Below the pieces are notes generated by a model. That model made no database searches, was not told the DNA's origin, and was given only the letters and a program-made list of their open reading frames with translations. Below, one piece after another: positions 33,728 to 40,799 of a stretch of 42,325 nucleotides of DNA (within the stretch, counting starts at the first letter, position 1; every line of letters begins with the position of its first letter). The stretch is taken from NCBI GenBank assembly GCA_034722015.1, contig JAYENI010000038.1, positions 1-42,325 of the forward strand, given 5' to 3'. The translations under genes were made by a program, and so were the position numbers. This DNA is from JAJDOJ01 sp034722015 (GTDB taxonomy: Bacteria; Pseudomonadota; Gammaproteobacteria; JAJDOJ01).

Positions 33728-35557
33728 ATGAATAAAACCAGATTACAGCAAACCGGACACCAGCAAGCGGGTATTCCACCCCGCGACGGTTACGACTGGC
33801 ACTACCTGGCTCGCATCGCCCTGGAACACAGACGCGATCTGGTAATGGCCAATGTCATCGCCGTGATCGCGGTGCTGGCCGCCACGCCGATACCCCTGCT
33901 CATGCCGCTGATGGTCGATGAGGTCCTGTTGGGCAAACCCGGGGTGCTGGTCGGATGGATGAACAGCCTGTTCCCCGAGGCCTGGCATGGCCCCGTTCTC
34001 TACATCACGGTGATCCTTGGTGTGACGGTGATGTTGCGCCTTGTCTCCCTGGTGTTCAATGTGATGCAAACCCGGCGGTTCACGCGCATCTCCAAGGACG
34101 TGACTTACCGGCTGAGGCAGGAACTGCTACTCAGGCTTCGGCGGGTCGCCATGTCGGAGTACGAGAGTCTGGGCGGGGGGACCGTGGCCTCCCATCTCGT
34201 GACCGATCTGGAGACGGTTGACCAGTTTGTCGGCAGCACCATCGCCCGTTTTCTGGTTGCGATACTCACGATACTGGGCACGGCTGTCGTGCTGCTGCTG
34301 ATGCACTGGCAACTCGCACTTTTCATACTGCTGATGAACCCCGTAGTGGTATATTTCACCATGATACTGGGCAAGCACGTCAAGACGCTCAAGAAGCGGG
34401 AAAATGCGGCCTTCGAGGTGTTCCAGCAGGTCCTGACCGAGACCCTGGACGGTATCCACCAGATCCGCGCCGCCAACCGTGAGGAACACTATCTCAGCCG
34501 GGTGGTCCGAAATGCCCGGCAGGTCAAGGAATACGGCACCGCGTTCGCCTGGCGGAGCGACGCGGCTAACAGGGCCTCTTTCCTCGTCTTTCTGGTCGGA
34601 TTCGATGTCTTTCGCGCCGTCAGTATGTTGATGGTCGTATTCTCCAGTCTTACCGTTGGTGAAATGATGGCGGTGTTCGGCTATCTGTGGTTTATGATGG
34701 CACCGGTACAGGAAGTGCTGAACATCCAGTATTCGTATTTCGGGGCGCAGGGCGCACTGGATCGAATCAACAGACTGCTGAGGCTGGATGAGGAACCACA
34801 GTACCCTCACCTCGTGAACCCGTTCGAGGGTAAGGCGACTGTCGGGGTTCGCCTGGAAGGGATCGAATTTTCCTACGGCGAAGACAAGGTCCTCAGCGGT
34901 GTGTCCGTGGAGATCGCGCCGGGCGAGAAGGTTGCGCTGGTCGGTGCCAGCGGGGGTGGAAAGTCCACCCTGGTGCAGGTAATTCTCGGCTTGTATCCTC
35001 CTGACAGCGGCATGCTGTATTTCGACGGCGTACCGGTGACGGATATCGGAATGGATGTCGTTCGGGAAAACGTTTCGACCGTATTGCAGCACCCGGCGAT
35101 GTTCAACGACACGGTGAGGGAGAACCTCACCATGGGGCGGGACCTGGAGGACGTCGCACTCTGGCGCGCCCTGGAAGTGGCGCAGTTGCGCGACACGGTG
35201 GACGCCATGCCGCGGGGACTGGACAGCGTTGTGGGTCGCAGCGGGGTGCGCTTGTCCGGCGGGCAGCGTCAGCGGCTTGCGATCGCAAGAATGGTGCTTG
35301 GGGACCCGAAGGTTGTAATACTGGACGAGGCGACTTCGGCCCTGGACACCGACACCGAAGCGCGATTGCATTACGAATTGCGGCGGTTTCTGCGGGGACG
35401 CACGACCATTATCATCGCGCATCGATTGAGTGCGGTGAAGCAGGCGGACCAGGTGTATGTGTTCGAGGATGGCCGCATCGTGGAGTCCGGGGGACACGAC
35501 ACCCTGATTGCCGCTCGCGGCCTGTACGCAAAATTGTATGGAAAGTCCCAGCACTGA
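33728..35557 (+). CDS. ABC-type exporter with fused membrane and ATPase domains
   Basis: A 609-residue half-transporter of the MsbA/ABCB type. Six membrane helices lie between about residues 35 and 335. The ATPase domain (from about 375) has Walker A GASGGGKST, the signature RLSGGQRQR, Walker B VVILDEATSALD and the switch IIAHRLS. It should act as a homodimer in the inner membrane. The closest family types export lipids, peptides or drugs; the substrate cannot be told here. It is not obviously in an operon with the next gene, which starts 69 bp downstream. Confidence 0.92.
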   Translation: MNKTRLQQTGHQQAGIPPRDGYDWHYLARIALEHRRDLVMANVIAVIAVLAATPIPLLMPLMVDEVLLGKPGVLVGWMNSLFPEAWHGPVLYITVILGVTVMLRLVSLVFNVMQTRRFTRISKDVTYRLRQELLLRLRRVAMSEYESLGGGTVASHLVTDLETVDQFVGSTIARFLVAILTILGTAVVLLLMHWQLALFILLMNPVVVYFTMILGKHVKTLKKRENAAFEVFQQVLTETLDGIHQIRAANREEHYLSRVVRNARQVKEYGTAFAWRSDAANRASFLVFLVGFDVFRAVSMLMVVFSSLTVGEMMAVFGYLWFMMAPVQEVLNIQYSYFGAQGALDRINRLLRLDEEPQYPHLVNPFEGKATVGVRLEGIEFSYGEDKVLSGVSVEIAPGEKVALVGASGGGKSTLVQVILGLYPPDSGMLYFDGVPVTDIGMDVVRENVSTVLQHPAMFNDTVRENLTMGRDLEDVALWRALEVAQLRDTVDAMPRGLDSVVGRSGVRLSGGQRQRLAIARMVLGDPKVVILDEATSALDTDTEARLHYELRRFLRGRTTIIIAHRLSAVKQADQVYVFEDGRIVESGGHDTLIAARGLYAKLYGKSQH

Positions 35558-35625
35558 CACCGAACATTCACCGTTCCGGCGAGCATTGATGGATTGATTG
35601 ATAGAAGGGCATTCAGGAAAGCACG

Positions 35626-36360
35626 TTGAATCAGCAGCTCAGGTCGTTCTTCGGTTCCCTGGCGTCGAGCGCGCGTGACCTGCTGCCACTCGTCCTGGTG
35701 ATCGCCTTCTTCCAAATCGTCGTGTTACAGCAGCCGGTCCCGGAACTGGGATCGATGCTTGTGGGATTGTTGCTGGTAGTATTGGGACTGACATTCTTCA
35801 TCCAGGGCCTGGAACTGGGACTGTTCCCCTTTGGAGAGGCACTCGCCTTCGGGTTCGCACAAAAGGGCAGTATCGCCTGGCTGGTGGTATTCGCGTTTGC
35901 CCTCGGATTCGCCACAACGATTGCCGAACCCGCCCTGATCGCGGTCGCCGAGGAGGCGGCGGAGGTGGCCGCGGCTTCCGGGGTTATTGCCCAGGACGAC
36001 GACGCCATGGAAGACTACGCATTGGGCTTGCGGCTCACCGTGGCTCTTGCCGTCGGGTTCGCGATCGTCATCGGTGCAATCCGTATCCTCATGGGTTGGC
36101 CTATCCACTACCTTATCGTCGGGGGTTACATTGGAGTCGTCGTGATGACGGCGTTCGCACCGGAGGAGATCATCGGGGTGGCCTACGATTCGGGCGGAGT
36201 GACGACCTCGACCGTGACAGTCCCTCTCGTCGCGGCCCTTGGTGTGGGACTCGCTTCGAGTATCGAAGGTCGTAATCCGATGACCGACGGTTTCGGCCTG
36301 ATCGCCTTCGCTTCACTAACACCGATGATTTTCGTGATGGTATACGGGCTATGGATCTGA
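35626..36360 (+). CDS. DUF1538 membrane protein (first of pair)
   Basis: A 244-residue polytopic membrane protein with about six or seven hydrophobic segments. The DUF1538 hallmarks are FALGFATTIAEPALIAVAEEA (residues 90-110) and VAYDSGGVTTSTVTVPLVAALGVGLAS (about 184-210). The start is TTG 35626, with AGGAAAG 5 bp upstream. It overlaps the next DUF1538 gene by 10 bp. The two proteins are homologous to each other; in many genomes a single protein carries two DUF1538 domains, so the pair probably forms one transporter or channel. The substrate is unknown. Confidence 0.9.
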   Translation: MNQQLRSFFGSLASSARDLLPLVLVIAFFQIVVLQQPVPELGSMLVGLLLVVLGLTFFIQGLELGLFPFGEALAFGFAQKGSIAWLVVFAFALGFATTIAEPALIAVAEEAAEVAAASGVIAQDDDAMEDYALGLRLTVALAVGFAIVIGAIRILMGWPIHYLIVGGYIGVVVMTAFAPEEIIGVAYDSGGVTTSTVTVPLVAALGVGLASSIEGRNPMTDGFGLIAFASLTPMIFVMVYGLWI

Positions 36361-37142
36361 ACGCCCTGCTTGGCGAGCTGTTGACAACCACGGTGGGCAC
36401 TGTCCTGGATGTCACCCCTATTATGGCGGTGATATTCGGGTTTCAATGGCTGGTGTTACGGAAACCGATCGCCAATCCGGCCATGGCACTGAGGGGATTT
36501 GTGTTCGTCATTCTCGGGCTGGCGCTGTTTCTTGTGGGGCTGGAACTCGCCCTGTTTCCGATCGGAAAGGTCATGGCGCAGCAACTGACCGCACCGGAGT
36601 TCATCATGGAAGGGGCCGGACACCACCTGGAACGTCCGATTCGCTGGTACGATTACGGTTGGGTGTACTTGTTTGCCGCCGCCGTCGGATTCGCCTCGAC
36701 CATCGCCGAACCGGCGCTTATCGCAGTGGCGATCAAGGCTAGCAGTGTTTCCGGCGGTACCATCAGTGTGTGGGGTCTGCGCGTGGCGGTGGCGATCGGG
36801 GCAGCCGCGGGAATTTCACTGGGGTCCTTTCGTATCGTCACCGGGACCCCGCTGCACTACTACATCATCGCGGGGTACATCGTGATCGTCGTGCAGACGC
36901 TGTTCGCCCCCCGCCGGATTATCGCGCTGGCCTACGATTCGGGTGGCGTGACCACGTCCACCGTCACGGTTCCTCTCGTTGCCGCCCTGGGGCTGGGGCT
37001 GGCAAGCAGCGTACCCGGGCGTAGCCCACTCATCGACGGCTTCGGTATGATCGCGTTTGCGTGCCTGTTCCCGATCATGACGGTCATGGGTTACGCAATG
37101 CTGGGGAGCGTTCTGGAACGGCGACTGAAGCGGAAACATTAG
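36351..37142 (+). CDS. DUF1538 membrane protein (second of pair)
   Basis: A 263-residue membrane protein homologous to its upstream neighbour, with FASTIAEPALIAVAIKA (residues 109-125) and LAYDSGGVTTSTVTVPLVAALGLGLASS (about 199-226). Seven or so hydrophobic segments are predicted, and the C-terminus is basic (ERRLKRKH), suggesting it faces the cytoplasm. ATG 36351 lies within the last codons of the first gene. A 160-bp gap then precedes the PII-like gene. Confidence 0.9.
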   Translation: MDLNALLGELLTTTVGTVLDVTPIMAVIFGFQWLVLRKPIANPAMALRGFVFVILGLALFLVGLELALFPIGKVMAQQLTAPEFIMEGAGHHLERPIRWYDYGWVYLFAAAVGFASTIAEPALIAVAIKASSVSGGTISVWGLRVAVAIGAAAGISLGSFRIVTGTPLHYYIIAGYIVIVVQTLFAPRRIIALAYDSGGVTTSTVTVPLVAALGLGLASSVPGRSPLIDGFGMIAFACLFPIMTVMGYAMLGSVLERRLKRKH

Positions 37143-37302
37143 ACGGGCCAGGGTTCACGCCGCCCGAGGGTTTTTCGCGCTGCTGGAACCTGTCCGCCAG
37201 AGAATGGAGTGCCGTGCACAAAGGTGCGCCGGGGGGCTGGTTATAGATACGCATCAACAAGATTTCATGATTCGGTACATTAACTTCTGACAGGCTGGAC
37301 CA

Positions 37303-37653
37303 ATGCATTTCAAGTTACTGATCGCCCTGGTAGAGGACAGCAAGACCAACGACGTCCTGGTTGCCGCCAGGGATGCCGGCGCCACCGGGGTCACGGTCAT
37401 CAATCAGGCGAGAGGCGAGGGACTGGTTCGGGCCAAGACCTTCTTCGGCATGAATCTGGAAACGCAGCGCGACATGCTGCTGTTTCTGGTCGAGAAACAC
37501 CTGAGCAGGCAGATCCTGGAACACATCGCGGAGATCGGGGAGTTCGATGAGACGCCGGGGTCAGGTATCGTGTTTCAACTCGACGTTGAGGACGTCTTCG
37601 GGGTAACGCAGCAGATCCGCAGCCTGACGGATGTGGTGGAGGACAAACTATGA
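37303..37653 (+). CDS. PII-like signalling protein
   Basis: A 116-residue protein with the ferredoxin-like PII fold: beta1 HFKLLIALVEDSKTNDVLVAARDAGATGVTVINQARG, then a T-loop-like stretch, then MLLFLVEKHLSRQILEHIAEIGEFDETPGSGIVFQLDVEDVFGV, matching GlnB order. The T-loop (about 36-52) is short and lacks the uridylylated Tyr of GlnB/GlnK, so it should not be controlled by GlnD in the usual way. PII proteins commonly gate a membrane protein encoded next to them, as GlnK does for AmtB. Here the neighbours are two DUF1538 proteins, and the CBS gene overlaps its stop. Confidence 0.8.
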   Translation: MHFKLLIALVEDSKTNDVLVAARDAGATGVTVINQARGEGLVRAKTFFGMNLETQRDMLLFLVEKHLSRQILEHIAEIGEFDETPGSGIVFQLDVEDVFGVTQQIRSLTDVVEDKL

Positions 37654-38066
37654 GTGAAGTCTACAGAATTCCGGTCGGCGAGGTGATGACCGATCGCTAC
37701 GAGACCGTGGACGGCATGATGGCGGTCGTGGATGGTCTGCGAAAAATGAAGCGGATGAAGGCAGAGGCATTGATCGTCGATCGGCGACACGAGGGCGACG
37801 AGTACGGGATCGTACTGCTGTCCGATATCGCCCGTAAGGTCCTTGCGCAGGACCGTGCGGCAGACCGGGTCAACATCTACGAGATCATGTCCAAGCCCGT
37901 GATCACGGTGGACAGCCATATGGACATCCGGTACTGCGCCCGCCTGTTTGACAGGTTCGGATTGTCCTATGCCCCCGTGGTAACGAATGGAAATCTGGTG
38001 GGGATCGTCGGCTATGCGGATATGGTGCTGCACGGGTTCTGCGCCCAGCTGAAAGAAGACGAATAA
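37650..38066 (+). CDS. Tandem CBS-domain protein
   Basis: A 138-residue protein made almost only of two CBS motifs: VGEVMTDRYETVDGMMAVVDGLRKM (residues 9-33) and IYEIMSKPVITVDSHMDIRYCARLFDRFGLSYAPVV (about 76-111). Such pairs bind adenine nucleotides or S-adenosylmethionine and sense energy state. ATG overlaps the PII-like stop by four bases (ATGA), so the two are translationally coupled. This suggests a second nucleotide sensor acting on the DUF1538 pair. Confidence 0.88.
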   Translation: MSEVYRIPVGEVMTDRYETVDGMMAVVDGLRKMKRMKAEALIVDRRHEGDEYGIVLLSDIARKVLAQDRAADRVNIYEIMSKPVITVDSHMDIRYCARLFDRFGLSYAPVVTNGNLVGIVGYADMVLHGFCAQLKEDE

Positions 38067-38067
38067 A

Positions 38068-38086
38068 AGCCCGGCAGGGCCGGGCT
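38068..38086 (-). terminator. Intrinsic terminator of the sox operon
   Basis: A perfect 8-bp stem AGCCCGGC/GCCGGGCT with a 3-base loop. Read on the minus strand it is followed by TTTATTC, so it should stop the soxXYZA transcript 33 bp after the soxA stop. On the plus strand it is followed by CAATTCGG, a poor U-run, but the same stem may help end the DUF1538-PII-CBS transcript. Confidence 0.8.
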
Positions 38087-38118
38087 CAATTCGGGGCAAA
38101 TTTTAATGTTGTGTCAGG

Positions 38119-38955
38119 TTACTTGCGTGCGCCGGGCCCGTTCACCTCGAGACCGTTGCTCATGTAGGTATGGAAATACTCGAGGGCGCGATATTCTTCT
38201 CCCTGTTTCTTGAAGGGCTTGGCGCGAACCTGCTTGTTGCAGCCTTCGTAGCGCCGGTGAAGCGTGCCGAGTCCGCCCCACTTGGAACGGTAGACCGGAA
38301 AGTGCGTTACCTGACCCAGCGCCGGGCTCAGCAGGTCGGCCCGGACATAGCTGCCGGAGTAGTACACGTGGCAGTCCGCACAGGCCATATTGAGCTGCCC
38401 ACGCTTGGCGTAGAAAAAGTGCTTGCCCTTTTCGTACCATTCCTCGGCCTGCTTGTTCGGGATCTCGACATCGATCTCGCTGCCCCTGGAGGTATAGGCC
38501 ATATAGGCGGAGATGTCGGCAATCTCGCCCTTGCCCAGGCCAAGAGGCTCTTCGCCATTGTCTGTACGGCACTCATTGATCATCATTTCCAGCGTCACGA
38601 CCTGATTTGAGTCCTTGTCAAAGTGCGGGAAGTCCTGGCGCACGTTTTCCCCGCCATTCTTGAAGCAGTCGGCATAGGTCTTCCCATTCTTGAACGGCTT
38701 GCTGAAGAGCTGCTCGCCGTTCTCGACATTGATCTCGTAGGGCGGGAATTCCTCGATGGCTTCCCACTGTTCCCGTGACGCCGGATCGATCGAATACACA
38801 CCGTTGACGTAGTCGTCAAAGGGTGTGTCCGGAAACTTGCTCTTGAAGTAGGCCCGGAAACTATCCAGGTCTTCCTTGGGTGTGGCCAGACCCACCTGAG
38901 ATCCTAAAAGGGAAATCAGGACTGCGGCCGTGACGGTGGTAATGATCGTTCTCAC
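38119..38955 (-). CDS. soxA: Sulfur oxidation c-type cytochrome SoxA
   Basis: A 278-residue periplasmic cytochrome that with SoxX joins thiosulfate to the SoxY carrier. The signal peptide is residues 1-24 (ending VGLA). One haem site CADCH is at 192-196, and the catalytic cysteine ligand region RRYEGCNKQVRA has C239. The N-terminal half lacks a CXXCH, leaving only C97 and C129, so this is a single-haem SoxA and not the dihaem form. GTG 38955 is used because GGAGGAAG lies upstream and the signal peptide fits; the frame is open to 39027. It is the last gene of the operon, 81 bp after soxZ. Confidence 0.96.
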   Translation of the reverse strand: MRTIITTVTAAVLISLLGSQVGLATPKEDLDSFRAYFKSKFPDTPFDDYVNGVYSIDPASREQWEAIEEFPPYEINVENGEQLFSKPFKNGKTYADCFKNGGENVRQDFPHFDKDSNQVVTLEMMINECRTDNGEEPLGLGKGEIADISAYMAYTSRGSEIDVEIPNKQAEEWYEKGKHFFYAKRGQLNMACADCHVYYSGSYVRADLLSPALGQVTHFPVYRSKWGGLGTLHRRYEGCNKQVRAKPFKKQGEEYRALEYFHTYMSNGLEVNGPGARK

Positions 38956-39036
38956 TGTACTTCCTCCATCCTCGGGTCTTTTTGATTGTCGCAACCGGCA
39001 CGTGGCCGGATATCCCGGCCACGCCACCTTGCAGTT

Positions 39037-39348
39037 TTACTTTACCGATGCCTCGGTGCTGTCCTTTTCCCCGGTGTTGTCTGTCCAGGACACCGTGAGC
39101 TTGTCCCCTTTCTTGCCCGCGTATTTGAATGACAGGTAGGGATTCTTGGACACGCCGCCACTCCAGTAGGCGGTCAGTTGACGTTTGCCGTTTGCGTCGA
39201 CATCGACTTCCTGAATGAAATGCGCCGGTATCAGGCTGCCGGTCTTTTTGTCCTTGCGCAAACCGGTTTCCATGGGGTGGCTGATGAGCGCCTTGACGGT
39301 GACGACGCCTCCGCTCTCCTTGGCCCGGACCTTGATCGAATTTGCCAT
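39037..39348 (-). CDS. soxZ: Thiosulfate oxidation carrier complex protein SoxZ
   Basis: A 103-residue immunoglobulin-like protein that pairs with SoxY. It starts MANSIKVRAKESGGVVTVKALISHPMETG and contains PAHFIQEVDVDANGKRQLTAYWSGGVSKNPYLSFKY, which is the family pattern. There is no signal peptide; SoxZ is known to cross the membrane bound to the Tat-exported SoxY. It lies 151 bp after soxY and before soxA. Confidence 0.96.
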   Translation of the reverse strand: MANSIKVRAKESGGVVTVKALISHPMETGLRKDKKTGSLIPAHFIQEVDVDANGKRQLTAYWSGGVSKNPYLSFKYAGKKGDKLTVSWTDNTGEKDSTEASVK

Positions 39349-39499
39349 GCTGATTTTCCTCGAGATTTATGCAGATATCGGGGGGGCAGGGCAGTGGCCT
39401 TCCCGACAGGGCCGGCGAACCGGCTGGTTGCGCCCCTGCTGATGGCTGATGCGTCCCCTCCTCAAATTGGTATTGAGTGCCGCGACGCCGAAAGCTGTG

Positions 39500-39970
39500 C
39501 TAGCCGCCGCAACCGCCGATGGTGACCTTGACTTCCTTCTTCGCGCTGTACAGCTTTCCGCCAGCCTTGACCACCGCGAGCACGTTGGATGTCTTGCCCA
39601 TCTTGATCCGGGTCGAGACGAACGCTTCGGTTCCTTCTCCCAGTTCAAAGGTCGAAGTCAGTGGACTTGCGTTCTGTTCGGCGAGGAGCGCGATCGACGA
39701 GGCACCGGCGATCGTGCTGCTGATGGTGATCGGCACGACTGCGCCGTTCTCTGCGATATCAGGGGCCTTGACGGTGATGTCGCTCGAGGCCTCGGTCTTG
39801 TCGCTGCCGACAGCTGCCGACAGTGCGGCGTCGACGGACTTGGCGTCAAATGCCGATTGTGGCCACGACGCAAGGACCGCACGTGGGCTCAGCAGCCCGG
39901 CCCCGACAGCAACGCCGACCGCGCCTGCAGCCAGACTTCCCTTCAGGAAAACTCTGCGTGTTTCATTCAT
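39500..39970 (-). CDS. soxY: Thiosulfate oxidation carrier protein SoxY
   Basis: A 156-residue carrier that holds the sulfur intermediate on a swinging C-terminal arm. The N-terminal Tat signal is TRRVFLKGSLAAGAVGVAVG (residues 4-23), and the protein ends VTIGGCGG, with the substrate-bearing cysteine at 154. ATG 39970 is preferred over an upstream in-frame start at 40000. It follows soxX by 26 bp. Confidence 0.96.
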   Translation of the reverse strand: MNETRRVFLKGSLAAGAVGVAVGAGLLSPRAVLASWPQSAFDAKSVDAALSAAVGSDKTEASSDITVKAPDIAENGAVVPITISSTIAGASSIALLAEQNASPLTSTFELGEGTEAFVSTRIKMGKTSNVLAVVKAGGKLYSAKKEVKVTIGGCGG

Positions 39971-39996
39971 CTGGATGGATCCTCCTGGTGTGATTC

Positions 39997-40389
39997 TCAA
40001 AGTGTATAAATGAATTCGGTAATCGCATCGAGTTCATCCTCGCTGACGATTCCGTATTTGCCGAAAGGGGGCATGATCGAGTTGGGGTTTGCCTTGGTGG
40101 CGTCACCGATTTGTGTCTTCAGCTTGGCCTTGTCCGGGAATCTTGCCTGCATGGCGATAAGCGGCGGGCCAATGTTGCCGGGAAGCGAGCCGCCTTCGAT
40201 GGCGTGGCACGCAAGGCAGTTACCCTTCTTTCTGTCGAAAGCCACCTCACGACCTTTTTCAATGACGTCGTCCTGGGTCGGCGCCGCTGAGACACTCTGC
40301 GAGGTCAAGGCCGTCGCACCCAGAGCGACATAGCTCAAAAGTGTCGCTGCGGATGTGGCCAGGAATAGGCGTTTGACTGATTTCCGCAT
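39997..40389 (-). CDS. soxX: Sulfur oxidation c-type cytochrome SoxX
   Basis: A 130-residue periplasmic monohaem cytochrome, partner of SoxA. The signal peptide runs to about residue 35 (TSQSVSA). The haem site is CLACH at 58-62, with the axial Met106 in NSIMPPFGKYG. ATG 40389 has a very strong AGGAGG ribosome-binding site; the frame is open further upstream without homology. It is the first gene of the soxXYZA operon. soxB, soxCD and the sox regulators are not in the window. Confidence 0.95.
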   Translation of the reverse strand: MRKSVKRLFLATSAATLLSYVALGATALTSQSVSAAPTQDDVIEKGREVAFDRKKGNCLACHAIEGGSLPGNIGPPLIAMQARFPDKAKLKTQIGDATKANPNSIMPPFGKYGIVSEDELDAITEFIYTL

Positions 40390-40799
40390 TTCTCCTCCTG
40401 TGGTTATTAGTGCTGTGATCAATGACAACGACTCGTCTTCCAACGTCGAATCAGCCCGATCGATTATTATTGGTATTCTCGATTCCAATATTGCTCCGCA
40501 CTGATTTCGGCGCTGTGGCTGGCAATATTGTGCCGGAGCGTTCGCATTCGCCACTCCGCAGTGTGAGAAGGGGCGGGTGAACCCGGAATGCAGCGGTACT
40601 CGAACTGTCTCCGCGCGTCTCCGGGACCAGGATTCCGCTTTGAACAGACTGGCCAAAACTACCGCTTGCACGGCGGGATCCGGTTCAGTTGCTCGCACAC
40701 TACCGGTACGATATACCCGAGCGTCACAATTCTCAAAGGATACAGGTAATTGAAAGTTTGGCAAGATGTCGGGGTGGGCGACAGCCGGCAGGGCTGCCT
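40390..40799. other. bepA-soxX intergenic region (410 bp), sox promoter region
   Basis: No gene is supported here. The soxX end is AT-rich and holds two CAATATTG palindromes and an imperfect ATTGG...CCAAT dyad, listed separately. A possible leftward promoter, TTGAGA with TATATC at 15 bp spacing, lies at about 40711-40736. A weak hairpin just after the bepA stop has no U-run. Confidence 0.5.
40469..40530 (-). promoter_or_regulatory. Candidate sox operator cluster
   Basis: An imperfect 21-bp dyad with arms ATTGGTATT and GATTCCAAT (7 of 9 arm pairs match) lies at 40469-40489. The perfect 8-bp palindrome CAATATTG overlaps it at 40486-40493 and recurs at 40523-40530, 37 bp further from soxX. It sits 80-140 bp upstream of the soxX start in a local AT-rich island, a reasonable place for a thiosulfate-responsive regulator. 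The binding protein is unknown. Confidence 0.4.

Noticed and set aside
34127..35560. A 477-codon minus-strand frame opposite the ABC exporter gene.
   Set aside because: Shadow frame rich in His, Gln and Arg; the plus-strand protein has all ABC motifs.
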